A stretch of 64,000 nt of DNA from Polytrichum commune. Its lineage: Eukaryota > Streptophyta > Polytrichopsida > Polytrichales > Polytrichaceae. Of this stretch, positions 35,057 through 47,618 are shown in pieces; the stretch's first letter is position 1, and the number at the start of each line of letters is the position of its first letter. Both the position numbers and the translations under genes were made by a program. Location of the stretch: the NCBI GenBank assembly GCA_950295325.1, contig OX485805.1, positions 58,428,758-58,492,757 on the forward strand, read 5' to 3'. A model generated the notes under the pieces. The model was not told the DNA's origin, made no database searches, and saw nothing but the letters and a program-made list of their open reading frames with translations.

Positions 35057-38000
35057 TCAATGCCTACGCTTCATTTTATTGGTATCCTTAGCCTTAGTTT
35101 CTTCAAAGTGCTTCACCAATTCATTGGTGTTCACCATGTCTCTTGCCGCTACCCAAACGGCTTCTTTCTCATGGTATCCTCATCATTTCACCAAGTACTC
35201 CTTTGTACATTTTCTTTCATTTTCACTTGGGCTTCCTACACTTGAGGATGCCCTCTTACCTCATGTTCCAAATGACCTCCACAAGGTCGGGACGTGGCCT
35301 AATCACTTGCTTGTGATCGGGCCACAAGGTGTCGTCCTAAAATGACTTTCGTAATGAGACATGAAATATGGAATGCATTTTGATGTCCGGCGGTAATTCC
35401 AACTTATACATGTCCTTGAACACTTGTTCCACAATGGAAAACAAAGCTCCAATTTCGGACATGAACTTTTGGAGCGAGGCCCTCCAGCTAAGTGAAGTTG
35501 TTCACATTCAACAACACCTTTTGGCGCACCTCATTCTCCACTTCGCGTCTTCCGGCATTGACTTGCACTCCGTAGCACCTTCGGGCTTTCTCCACCAACA
35601 ACTTGGTCATCTCCAAGACTTGTTTACCATCCTTGGCCAAGTCCTCACCATCTTGGTTAAACTCTAGTGTTGAATGTGCCCCCTCGAGAGCTAGGTTAAT
35701 AGGTTGGAGCGCATCCACTCCATAAGCCACCACCAAAGACCACCCCTTGGTAGCCAAGTGCGTGGCTATATTGCAATTACACTCCGCTCGACCCACATAG
35801 TCCGCCCAATCTCCTTGGTCCACCCCCACCAAGTTCCCCAAGTATTGCTTCAAGTCTCCATTCACACGCTTTGTTTTCCCATCCATTTGGGAATACACGG
35901 CCGTGCTAAACCTTAGTTTCAATACAACCTCCTTAGAGAAATGCATTGAAAATGCACTTGTGAACTTTGGATCTTGATCCCACACAATCACTCTTGGCAA
36001 CCCGTGGTGCCTCAACCATCCTTTGAGAAAAGGCTATGCGGTCTCCAACGCGGTGGCGGTTTCCACAATCAGCACCATGTGTGCCCACTTGGCAAACCAC
36101 TCTACCATCAACAAGATGGCATCATACCCATGTGACTCCGGCAAACTTGTGATCAAGTCCATGCACATACTATGCCATGGCGCCGACGGGATAGGCAAAG
36201 GTTGCAAGAAACCGCCTTGCTTTTGGTAAGAGGCTCGGTTCACTTGGCACTTTGATTCAAGCCTTCACAAAGTGGGCTATATCTTCCTTTATGCACCGCC
36301 AATGGTACCTCCATGACACCATTCTATGGCGGTTTTTTCTTTCTCCTCTAAGGCCGGCAATAGGACTATCAAATTCCTCTTTCAAAACCGATAGCCTCAA
36401 CTTGCCTTGTGGCACATACACCCAACTTTGCTTGCACTTGAACAATCCGTCCACCAACTTAACCTCTTTGAGCACCTTACTCTTGCGAAGTTCACCTAAA
36501 AGCTTTTGTGCTTTTGGGGTAGTTAATTTACCCCTCCCGTATCTTGCATCACAAGTTTCCTTCGCCGGCACACATTAGCCACAAGGTTTGGATGGTTCTC
36601 ATTACTTGGAACTCATCCGGTCTACTTCGCTCATCCGGCACCACATTTCCACGGTCCGGTTTGTGGATCAAATCCACCTTCATAAGCGCCAAACTATCAT
36701 GCCACCGCAATGACTTGGCGCTTACTTGCGCTTGAATGTCAAAATTCTTTTAGGACACGTTGTCCATGTAGACCTTTGCTTTGTGCGACCCCAAATAGTG
36801 TCGCCACATCTTCAAGCAATGCACTACGACAAAGAAGTTCTTTGTCATGAGTTGGTTGTCTTCTTTGACAACCATCGAGCTTCATGCTCCCATATGCAAT
36901 GGCCATCCATCTTATATCAACAATCCGCCATTGGCAAAGTTAATCACCCCCGTATGCACCTCAAAAGGTTTGTCAAGCTCCGCGAATTTGAGCACGGGCG
37001 TCTAAGAACACTTGCTCTCAAGCTCCCTAAAGACTTGGTGGCAAGGCTCATCCCACTCTTGCGATAGTCATTTCTTCCACAAGTCGGATAAGGTCGGATA
37101 ACCATCAAGGTTAACGCTCTAATATGCAATGGCCATCCATCTTACATAAACCATCCGCCAATTGCAAAGTCACTCGCCACCCCGTATTCACCTCAAAAGG
37201 TTTGTCAAGCTCCGCGAACTTGAACACGGGTGGCAAAGACAACTTTGTATTAAGCTCCCCAAAGACTTTGGGGGCAAGGCTCATCCCACTCTTAAGATAG
37301 CCATTTCTTTCACAAGTCGCACAAGGTTTGACAACCTTTAAGCTTAATGCTCCCATAAGCAATGGTCATCCATCTTGGACCAACATCCGCTGATGGTAAA
37401 GTCCTTCGCCTCCATGTGCATCTCAAAATGCTTGTGAAAGCTCGGGAACTTAACCACATCTTGTGAAGGAAACTTGCTCTTGAGCTCAAGGCTTGGTGAC
37501 AAGGCTCATCCCACTCTTGGGATAGCCATTTTTCCAACAAGTTGACTAAGGTCCTAGCAACCTTAGAAACACCTCGAATGAAGTGGTGGTAGTAGTTGGC
37601 TAGGCCAACAAATGACCTTAGCCCTTCTCTTGAGTCAAGGGCCAATTCTCCTCTTGGATTGCCTTGAAATTCTTCATGTTTGTCCACCAACTTCCTTTGT
37701 CACCACATGCCTCAAGAACTCATTTTCTTCTTGAGCAAAGTTGCAATTCACTCATTGGCGGTAACATTTTGAGCAACACATTGGTGGATACATCCTTGTA
37801 TCTTACCAACATTCCACAAATATGGTTTGGAGGAGGCCCACCTTTCTTAGCCTCCCCATGAGTTCCTTGGAGTTGCTCCAATTGAACCACGACCATTATG
37901 TTTACCATTTATCATTTGGTCCATTAAGACCAAATTCAACTTGGGTCCTCCTACCATAGGAATCCTTGTCAATTTGAACTCAATTCTTTGCCATTATGAC

Positions 38001-38235
38001 ACATCATAATGCACCGCAAGCACACCGGCTTGCACCTCACATCTATCATGTGAATTTCAAACAAGGCGGCCTTCACAATGATATGCATTTCATCTATTTC
38101 ACATGTTATGAAATTTTGACAAAAATCCAATGTCCCACATTGAAAGGTTACATGCATCGCGGCCTCCTTTGTTTCATGCGGTTCGCCCTTTCCAAACCGC
38201 ACCTTGGTGGGCTTGCCCGCTCTATCAATCGGCAA
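35057..38235 (-). pseudogene. E3 pol remnant: protease-like, RNase H repeats, integrase, chromodomain
   Basis: Protease-like 38235-37969. An N-terminal RT stub (LVRYKDVSTNVLLKMLPPMS, about 37830-37770) is followed almost at once by ALDSREGLRSFVGLANYYHH (about 37640-37580), so the RT palm with the YxDD box is absent. Three RNase H-like units about 37560-36900. Zinc region and integrase 36571-35488, with MDLITSLPES, VIVWDQDPKFTSAF and the DGKTKRVN version of the third catalytic box (the usual Glu replaced by Lys). Chromodomain about 35200-35057. The ETA TAG stop is present at about 36033. Even this youngest copy cannot encode a full polyprotein. Confidence 0.8.
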
Positions 38236-39254
38236 GCCCCAACTCCCTTGTGAGTTTTGGGCTCAAGAAAGAATGGCTTGCCTCTTTGTCAACATATGAG
38301 ACTTAGCCTCGGCTTAAGGCTACTAGCCTTGGCCACAAAGCCATCGTCCAACATTCCGTCCTCGGCAACTTGGCTTGGCTTGGTCCGCAAACCCAACTTT
38401 AAACATTCCGTCCGCGGGACAAATTGGTTTGGTGCCACAAAACTAATTTCTAATAGTTTGTACGCGGAACAAACATGATTTGCCTTGGTAGCACAAAGCC
38501 ACCTTTCACACTTTGTCCGCGGCACGAACATGAATTGCCTTGGTAGGATCAACCCACCTCCCAACATTCCGTCCGTGGCACGACTATGTTTAGCCTTGGT
38601 ATAATGGGCCAAACTACTTTCGCCCATTTCTTTGGGACCAATATCGGCTAAAACCCACTTTGTGCTTATGCGCCGCCCAAGTTCTTTTCGGGACCATCGG
38701 CTTCAATGTTCTTCAAATCTTAAAGATTCCCGATACGTCCTCAAGAAGCTTTGGGGAGTTGAACATGGTATTCACCACCCGCTTTTGAAACCCCATCTAA
38801 AACGATGTGTTTCTTAGCCAACTAGTCAATCTTAGTTGTGCCATTCATTATGGTGGTTAAATCGCACACATAGGCCTAAAAGCCTTGAGTGCCGCATTTG
38901 CACCCATTCCAACTTCACCACATTCTAAGCAATTTGGATTGGAATTTCAATCCAATATTACCACCGTCCAAGCTTTCGGATGCATTCGGTATTCTAGCCC
39001 CCGAATATTTTGCGAGGTTTGCGGGAGCCCTTTCAAAGCACTCCTCCATTTTCCTCACCGAATCCACCCTCATGCCCACCATTGTCATTAGAATCAATGG
39101 TATGGTCACAATCCACTTGCACATGATCCTTGTTCCAATTTGAGCCTCACAACCTTTTGGAAACCCCGGGCTCACCATCATAACCCGCATTTTTGATACC
39201 CATGTTTCCCTCAAAGTGCGAGCTCAAAACTTGGAACCCTGCTCTGATACCAAG

Positions 39255-40226
39255 TGTCGCAACCCTTGCTAGGTCCCTTAATAATCTTGCCAATTTTCGT
39301 TTCTAGCAAAGGTTACGAGCGCTAACCCTTCGCATTCCGCCATGCTAATGGATAGCTCCTCTTACCCCGGACCAATAGTTCATAGGAGGGAACCAACCCT
39401 CCTACTTTGCTTTCGGGACTCACCCCTTAATCGGTAACCCATTTCCCCAATGTGGACTTCCATCCATGGAAGTCCAATCCTATGTTGATCATCGCGTTGC
39501 CGGAGCAACACTACAACAACCCGAAGCATACTAGGCAACTATGGCCTCACAATAGGCCAAAGCCCATGGAGGCCTTGCCGTTCGGCCTCGGGTGGGTGAG
39601 GCCACACCACCTCACCCATATAAGCCTCTAGGACTCTACGCGGGGCCCCTACCCCACCGTCAACCAACCTCTTGTCTCTCTACCAAGAGTTGGGGCCAAG
39701 TGGACACTTTCCCTTAGCCGCTGGGCCTAGAAGCCCCCAGCAACTTCAGACCATCATAACTTCCTTGTATGATGTCTGATCATAACACCCAACCACTCCA
39801 TCTTCATCTACGCTTCACGTAGATGCCGATGGACTCCTCACTTGCCCCATTCAGGCAAGTCTTGAGGAAGTTATGCCTGTTTGAAGCTTGGCAGTCCCGG
39901 GAATCACTCCCAGGCACTGCTGTAGCAGGGCGCTGTCCCGGGACAGCGCCCCACTCAAATGGCCATAACTCCTAGCTCACACCTCCGATTGAAGTGTTCT
40001 TGAGCATTCTAGAATCACCACGCCATGAGCTACGCATAGCTCATGGCCTTACCCTTGTGCCTCCTAGTCTCCGTGGGTGGGAGGCGTTCCCAACGCCCGG
40101 GGCCCTCGCCCACACTAGGATCACTTGGGCCCTCTCACCAACGGCGCCACAAGTCCCGGGTGTCACTCCGGGGTCCCCCTTGTGCCCATGGTGTTTTGGG
40201 CACTCCTCATGGAGAGGTGCGCGACA
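39255..40226 (-). repeat. LTR L3a (5' LTR of E3)
   Basis: Preceded on its inner side by the primer-site complement ctgctctgataccaag. Confidence 0.95.
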
Positions 40227-43200
40227 ATATGGGAATGCAAGGTCATGCTATACCTTAGTTTCATTCCGACCTCCTTAGAGAAATGCATTGAAAATGCACT
40301 TGTGAACTTTGGATCTTGATCCCACACAATCACTCTTGGCAACCCGTGGTGCCTCAACCATCCTTTGAGAAAAGGCTATGCGGTCTCCAACGCGGCGGCG
40401 GTTCCCACAATCGGCACCATGTGTGCCAACTTGGCAAACCGCTCTACCATCAACAAGATGGCATGATACCCATGTGACTCCGGCGGCAAACTTGTGATCA
40501 AGTCCATGCACATACTATGCCATGGCGCCGACGGGATAGGCAACGGTTGCAAGAAACCGCCTTGCTTTTGGTAAGAGGCTTGGTTCACTTGGCACTTTGA
40601 TTCAAGCCTTCACAAAGTGGGCTATATCTTCCTTTATGCACCGCCAATGGTACCTCCATGATATCATTCTATGGCGGTTTTTTCTTTCTCCTCTATGGCC
40701 GGCAATAGGACTATCACATTCTTCCTTCCAAACGGATAGCCTCAACTTGCCTTGTGACACATACACCCAACTTTGCTTGCACTTGAACAATCCGTCCACC
40801 AACTTAACCTCTTTAAGCTCACCTAAAAGCTTTTGGGCTTTGGGGTAGTTAATTTACCCCTCCCGTATTTTGCATCACAAGTTTCCTTCGCCGGCACACA
40901 TTAGCCACAAGGTTTGGATGGTTCTCATTGCTTGGAACTCTTCCCGTCTACTTAGCGCATCCGGCACCACATTTCCACGGTCCGGTTTGTAAATTAGATC
41001 CACCTTCATAAGCGCCAAGCTATCATGCCAACGCAATGACTTGGCGCTCACTTGCGCTTGTATGTCAAAATACTTTTAGGACACATTGTCCTTGTAGACC
41101 TTTACTTTGTGCGACCCCAACTAGTGTCGCCACATCTTCAAGCAATACACTACGCAAAGAAGTTCTTTGTCATGAGTTGGTTGTCTTCTTTGACAACCAT
41201 CGAGCTACATGCTCGCAGATGCAATGGCCATCCATCTTACACATAATCCACCATTGGCAAAATCATTCACCCCCATATGCACCTCAAAAGGTTTGTCAAG
41301 CTCCGTGAACTTGAGCACGGGCGGCGAAAAGAACTTGGTCTTAAGCTCCCCAAAGACTCCTGACAAACATCATCCCACTCTTGGGATAGCCATTTCTTCC
41401 ACAAGTCGAACCATCGAGCTTCATGCTCTCGTATGCAATGGCCATCCATCTTGCATCAACATCCGCCAATGGTAAAGTCCTCGCCCCCCGTATGCATCTC
41501 AAAAGGTTTTTCAAGCTCCGCGAACTTGAACACAGGTGGTAAAGACAACTTTGTATTAAGCTCCCCAAAGACTTGGGGACAAGGCTCATCCCACTCTTGG
41601 GATAGCCCTTTCTTTCACAAATCGCACTAGGTTCGACAACCATTAAGCTTAATGCTCTCATATGCAATGGGCATCCATCTCGGATCAACATCCGCCAATG
41701 GTAAAGTCCTTTGCCTTCATGTGCACCTCAACATGCTCATGAAAACCCGAAACTTAACCACATCTTGTGAAGAGAACTTTTTCTTGAGCTCCCCAAAGGC
41801 TTGGTGACAAGGCTCATCCCACTCTTGGGATAGCCATTTTTTCCAACATGTTGACTAAGGTTCTAGCAACCTTAGAAAAACCATGAATGAAGTGGTGGTA
41901 GTAGTTGGTTAGGCCAACAAATGACCTAAGCCCTTTTCTTGAGTCAAGGGCCAATTTTTTTCTTGGATTGCCTTGACATTCTTCATGTTCGTCCACCAAC
42001 TTCCTTTGTCACCACATACCTCAAGAACTCAATCTCTCGTTGAGCAAAGTTATTTTTCACTCCTTGGCGGTAACTTTTTGGGCAACACATTGGTGAATAC
42101 ATCCTTGTATCTCACCAACATCCCACCAATGTGATTTGGAGGAGGCCCATCTTTCCTAGCCTCTCCATACATTCCTTGGAGTTGCTCCAATGGAACCACG
42201 ACCATTATGTTTTCTATTTTTCAGTTGGTCCATTAAGACCAAATTCAACTTAGGTCCTCCTATCATAGGAGTCCTTGTCAATTTGAACTTCAATTCTTTG
42301 TCATTATGACACATCATAATGCACCGCAAGCTTACCGGCTTGCACCTCACATCTCTCATGTGAGTTTCAAAGAAGGTGACCTTTCCAATGACATGCACCT
42401 CATTTATTTCACATAGAGTGAAATGTTGACAAAAATCTAATGTCCCACATCAAAAGGTTACATGCATCGCCGCCTGCTTTGCTTCATGCGCTTCGCCCTT
42501 TGCAAACCGTACTTTGGTGGGCTTGCCGGCTCTACCCGTCCGCGAGCCCCAACCCCCTTGTGAGCTTTCGGCTCATGAAAGAGTCCGTTGCCTCTTTGAC
42601 AACTCATGAGACATGTCTCCCATTCATTTGAGCCTCAAGGTATACATGACTTGGCCTTGGCTTAAGGCTACTAGCCTTGGCCACAAAGCGACCATCTAAT
42701 TCTCTGTCCACCACAACAATATGTTTTGGCTCGGTCCGCAAAGCCAACTTTTAACATTTCGTCCGTGGGACGAATTGGTTTAGTGCCACAAAAGCAATTT
42801 CCAATAATTTGTCCACAAAACAAACATGTTTTCCCTTGATAGCACAAAGCCACCTTCCCACACTCCGTATGCGGCACGAACATGAATTGCCTTGGTAGGA
42901 CAAACCCACCTTCCAACATTCCGTCCGCGGCATGAGTATGATATGCCTTGGAAGCATAAAGCCACCTTTCAACATTCTGTTAGCGGCACCAACATATTTT
43001 GCCTAAATAAAATGAACCAAACAATTTGCACTCATTTCTTTGGGACCAACTTTGGCTAAAGCCACTTGTGGTGATGCGCCACCAAACTTTTCTTCGGGAC
43101 CATCGGATTCAATGATCTTGCAAACTTGATGATCCCCACCATGTCCTCAAGAAGCCTTGGGGACTTAAACAAGGCATCCACCACCCGCTTTTAAAACCCC

Positions 43201-43669
43201 ACCTAAAACGATGCATTTCTTAGAAAGCTCGTCCGTTTTAGGTGTATCCTTCATTTGTGCATTTGAATAGCGCACATAGGCCTTAAGAGGCCCCGGGTGC
43301 CTCATTAGCACCAAGTTCATTTCAACATCCATACCTTCCAAGCATTTCGAATTGGAATTTCAATCCAACATTAATGCCCTCCAAGGTTTTGGGTCCTTTC
43401 GGTATTCTAGGCCCCAAATGTTTTTTTGAGGTTTGAGGGAGCCCTTTTCAAAGCACTCCTCCATTTTCCTTACCAAATCCACCCTCATGCCCACCATTCT
43501 CATTAGAACCAATGGTATGGTCAAATTCCACTTGCACATGATCCTTGTTCCAATTTGAGCCTCACAACCTTTTGGAAACCCCGGGCTCACCAACATAACC
43601 CGCATTTATGATAGCCATGTTTCCCTCAAAGTGCGAGCTCAAAACTTGGAACCCTGCTCTGATACCACG

Positions 43670-44644
43670 TGTCGCAACCCTTGCTAGCCCCCCTTGACCA
43701 TCTTGGTTATTTTGAATTCTAGCAAAGGTTACGAGTGGCTAACCCTTAGCATTCCGCCATGCTAATGGATAGCTCCTCTTACCCCGGACCAATAGTTCAT
43801 AGGAGGGAACCAACCCTCCTACTTTGCTTTCGGGACTCACCCCTTAATCGGTAACCCATTTCCCCAATGTGGACTTCCATCCATGGAAGTCCAATCCTAT
43901 GTTGATCATCGCGTTGCCGGGGCAACACTACAACAACCCGAACCATACTAGGCAACTATGGCCTCACAATGGGCCAATGCCCATGGAGGCCGTGCCGTTC
44001 GGCCTCGGGTGGGTGAGGCCACACCACCTCACCCATATAAGCCTCTAGGACTTCACGCGGGGCCCCTACCCCACCGTCAACCAACCTCTTGTCTCTCTAC
44101 CAAGAGTTGGGGCCAAGTGGACATTTTCCTTTAGCTGCTGGGCCTAGAACCCCCCCAGCAGCTTCAGACCATCATAACTTCCTTGTATGATGTCTGATCA
44201 TAACAACCAACCACTCCATCTTCATCTACGCTTCACGTAGATGCCGATGGACTCCTCACTTGCCCCATTCGGACAAGTATTGAGGACGTTATGCCTGTTT
44301 GAACCTTGGCAGTCCCGGGAATCACTCCCAGGCACTGCTGTACCAGGGCGCTGTCCCGGGACAGCGCCCCACTCAAATGGCCATAACTCCTAGCTCACAC
44401 CTCCGATTGAGGTGTTCTTGAGCTTTCTAGAATCACCACGCCATGAGCTACGCATAGCTCATGGCCTTACCCTTGTGCCTCCTAGTCTTCGTGGGTGGGA
44501 GGCGTTCCCAACGCCCGGGGCCCTCACCCACACTAGGATCACTTGGGCCCTCTCACCAACGGCGCCACAAGTCCCGGGTGTCACTCCGGGGTCCCCCTTG
44601 TGCCCATGGTGTTTCGGCCACTCCTCATGGAGAGGTGCGCGACA
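43670..44644 (-). repeat. LTR L2a (5' LTR of E2)
   Basis: 975 bp; inner border gataccacg is the primer-site complement. Confidence 0.95.
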
Positions 44645-44649
44645 GAGGT

Positions 44650-45134
44650 GGGCCAATAAGGTGGGCCAATAAGGTGTTGTTGAATGTGGACAACTTCACC
44701 TTGCCCAAAGGCCTTACTTCAAAAGTTCATGTCCAAAATTGGAGCTTCGTTTTCCATTGTGGAACAAGTGTTCAAGGACATGTATAAGTTGGAATTACCG
44801 CCCGAGATCAAAGTGCATCCGACATTTCATGTTTCATTACGAAAGTCATTTTAGGACGACACCTTGTGGCCCGAACACAAGCAAGTGATTAGGCCACCTC
44901 CCGACCTTGTGGAGGTCATTTGGAACATGAGGTAGGAGGGCATCCTCAAGTGTAGGAAGCCCAAGTGAAAATGAAAGAAAATGTACAAAGGAGTACTTGG
45001 TGAAATGGTCAGGATACCATGAGAAAGAAACCGCTTGGGTGGCGGCAAGAGACATGATGAACGCCAAGGAATTGGTAAAGCACTTTGAAGAAACTAAGGC
45101 TAGACATTCCAATAAAATGAAGCGTAGGCATTGA
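44650..45134 (+). pseudogene. E1 integrase C-terminus and chromodomain
   Basis: Continuation of E1 after E2: integrase tail (LPPEIKVHPTFHVSLRKSF region, about 44790-44850, with a frameshift) and, from 44991, an open frame EYLVKWSGYHEKETAWVAA followed by MMNAKELVKHFEE, ending at TGA 45132-45134. The aromatic and W residues (Y-L-V-K-W, A-W) are those of plant chromovirus chromodomains, which bind methylated H3 tails and bias integration toward heterochromatin. Confidence 0.85.
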
Positions 45135-45828
45135 TGAGGACATCAATCTCCTTTAGTGGGGGAGAGACGCTAGTAGCACACTTAGCTTCGAGGTTAATTA
45201 CTCCACAATATGAACTTGTTCTTTGGCTTGAGGGAATAAAGTCCAAACTTTAGTGGTGCAAAGAGAAAAGTACGAGATGAGGTCCTAGTCTTGTACTTGT
45301 GCTTGGTTAGTGGAAGAGGGGGAATAGATATGCCAAACTAGGTTGGGTAAGCCGAGTAATTGGGGCCATGGCTAGGAGGGGCCTTGGATAAAACCAAAAA
45401 ACTTCTTAGCCGTGGGCTTGTCCGGGCGGGGACAAGGTGATGGCGCGTGCTCATAAAAGTGCTACCCGCGAGCTAACGAAAGTTGGCGCATGGGAGTCAT
45501 GAACCCATGTCTCGAAAGAGCAAAGTGGGAACCAAGTCGGGCGGGACTTGGCATCACCCCCGTGCGATCGAGGCGTGGCTTAACAATGGAAAGCCATCTC
45601 GGAGTTGCAACCGAGACAACTTAGTGGAAGCGTTGAGGTCTCGCCTAGATGTGTCACGTTAGGCTAGTGGAGCCTAACGGGGGAGGCCCCAAAGGAGGGG
45701 CAACCCAAGTGAGTCCCAAAGTAGGTGGGTCTAGTATAGGTTAGGTCCTTGGATGAGAGATCCAAGGTCGCTAACGGACCACCTAGGAACGACACCTTTG
45801 GGACTATGCCAAATTTGAAGAAGCATTG
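45135..45828 (+). other. E1 3' untranslated region up to E4
   Basis: About 0.8 kb between the chromodomain stop and polypurine tract in all copies (E3 34255-35056, E2 31637-32437, E4 46817-47618), well conserved but without a long open frame. It continues at 54135-54241. Confidence 0.75.
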
Positions 45829-46804
45829 TGTCGCAACCCTTGCTAGCCCCCCCTTGACCATCTTGCCAATTTTCAATTCTAGCAAAGGTTACGAGTCGCT
45901 AACCCTTCGCATACCGCCATGCTAATGGTTAGCTCCTCTAACCCCGGACCATTAGTTCATAGGAGGGGAACCAACCCTCCTACTTTGATTTCGGGACTCA
46001 CCCCTTTAATCGGTAACCACTCCTTAGATGTGGACTTCCATCCATGGAAGTCCAATCTTATGTTGATCATCGCGTTGCCGGAGCAACACTACAACAACCC
46101 GAACCATACTAGGCAACTATGGCCTCACAATGGGCCAAAGCCCATGGAGGCCTTGCCGTTCGGCCTCGGGTGGGTGAGGCCACACCACCTCACCCATATA
46201 AGCCTCTAGGACTCTAAGCGGGGCCCCTACCCCACCGTCAACCAACCTCTTGTCTCTCTACCAAGAGTTGGGGCCAAGTGGACATTTTCCCTTAGCCGCT
46301 GGGCCTAGAAGCCCCCAGCGGCTTCAGACCATCATAACTTCCTTGTATGATGTCTGATTCCAGAAACCAACCACTCCATCTTCATCTACGCTTCACGTAG
46401 ATGCCGATGGACTCCTCACTTGCCCCATTCGGACAAGTATTGAGGACGTTATGCCTGTTTGAACCTTTGCAGTCCCGGGAATCACTCCCAGGCACTGCTG
46501 TACCAGGGCGCTGTCCCGGGACAGCGCCCCACTCAAATGGCCATAACTCCTAGCTCACACCTCCGATTGAAGTGTTCTTGAGCATTCTAGAATCACCACG
46601 CCATGAGCTACGCATAGCTCATGGCCTTACCCTTGTGCCTCCTAGTCTCCGTGGGTGGGAGGCGTTCCCAACGCCCGGGGCCCTCACCCACACTAGGATC
46701 ACTTGGGCCCTTTCACCAACGGCGCCACAAGTCCCGGGTGTCACTCCGGGGTCCCCCTTGTGCCCATGGTGTTTCGGGCACTCCTCATGGAGAGGTGCGC
46801 GACA
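45829..46804 (-). repeat. LTR L4b (3' LTR of E4)
   Basis: 976 bp; carries the gccgctggg/cccagcggc form of the central stem. Confidence 0.95.
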
Positions 46805-47618
46805 CTCACCCCCACCAAACGGAGTCGATGCCCTCATCGACTATACTCGTAGTCGGCACACCAATTCTCAAGTTGCCATCCTCTATGGTGCGGCATTGTG
46901 TTTACCTTAGGGCGCGACCCCCACAATGCATCTTCAAATTTGGCATAGTCCCAAAGGTGTCGTTCCTAGGTGGTCCGTTAGCGACCTTGGATCTCTCATC
47001 CAAGGACCTAACCTATACTAGACCCACCTACTTTGGGACTCACTTGGGTTGCCCCTCCTTTGGGGCCTCCCCCGTTAGGCTCCACTAGCCTAACGTGACA
47101 CATCTAGGCGAGACCTCAACGCTTCCACTAAGTTGTCTCGGTTGCAACTCCGAGATGGCTTTCCATTGTTAAGCCACGCCTCGATCGCACGGGGGTGATG
47201 CCAAGTCCCGCCCGACTCGGTTCCCACTTTGCTCTTTCGAGACATGGGTTCATGACTCCCATGCGCCAACTCTCGTTAGCTCGCGGGTAGCACTTTTATG
47301 AGCACGCGCCATCACCTTGCCCCCGCCCGGACAAGCCCACAACTAAGAAGTTTCTTGGTTTTATCCAAGGCCCCTCCAAGCCATGGCCCCCAATTACTCG
47401 GCTTACCCAACCTAGTTTGGCATATGTATTCCCCCTCTTCCACTAACCAAGCACAAGTACAAGACTAGGACCTCATCTCATACTTTTCTCTTTGCACCAC
47501 TAAAGTTTGGACTTTATTCCCTCAAGCCAAAGAACAAGTTCATGTTGTGGAGCAATTAGCCTCGAAGCTAAGTGTGCTACTAGCGTCTCTCCCCCACTAA
47601 AGGAGATTGATGTCCTCA

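Larger units (their letters stand above)
33271..40226 (-). mobile_element. E3: youngest complete chromovirus (6956 bp) nested in E2, TSD atatg
   Basis: 3' LTR 33271-34242 and 5' LTR 39255-40226, both 972 bp, flanked by atatg at 33266-33270 and 40227-40231. I find one substitution between the LTRs (34137 versus 40121). It has no insertions, so it is the best single representative of the family. Polypurine complement 34243-34254; primer-site complement gctctgatacca 39241-39252. It lies inside E2 integrase, which lies inside E1 integrase. Confidence 0.97.
32438..42400 (-). pseudogene. E2 pol remnant, interrupted by E3
   Basis: On the minus strand: protease-like 42398-42156; RNase H-like tandem units about 41840-41270 (tcccact landmarks at 41817, 41589, 41373); RNase H tail and zinc region 41100-40600; integrase 40588-40232, resuming at 33270; and chromodomain ending with stop at 32438-32440. 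E3 splits integrase in the DGKAERVN region. The shared ETA-stop-PFLKGW TAG is present at about 40377. No RT catalytic core. Confidence 0.75.
30649..44644 (-). mobile_element. E2: complete chromovirus nested in E1, TSD gaggt
   Basis: 3' LTR 30649-31624 and 5' LTR 43670-44644 on the minus strand, flanked by gaggt at 30644-30648 and 44645-44649. Polypurine tract (complement) 31625-31636. Primer site complement gctctgatacca at about 43656-43667. Own sequence about 7.0 kb once E3 is removed. LTRs differ by two substitutions and one C-run indel by eye. Confidence 0.95.

Noticed and set aside
46572..47088. Open frames of 70-155 codons recurring in every LTR (for example those starting MFLSILESPRHELR or MALPLCLLV)
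   Set aside because: They appear wherever the LTR appears, on several overlapping frames of both strands, run across LTR ends into unrelated sequence, and follow from GC-rich palindromic composition.
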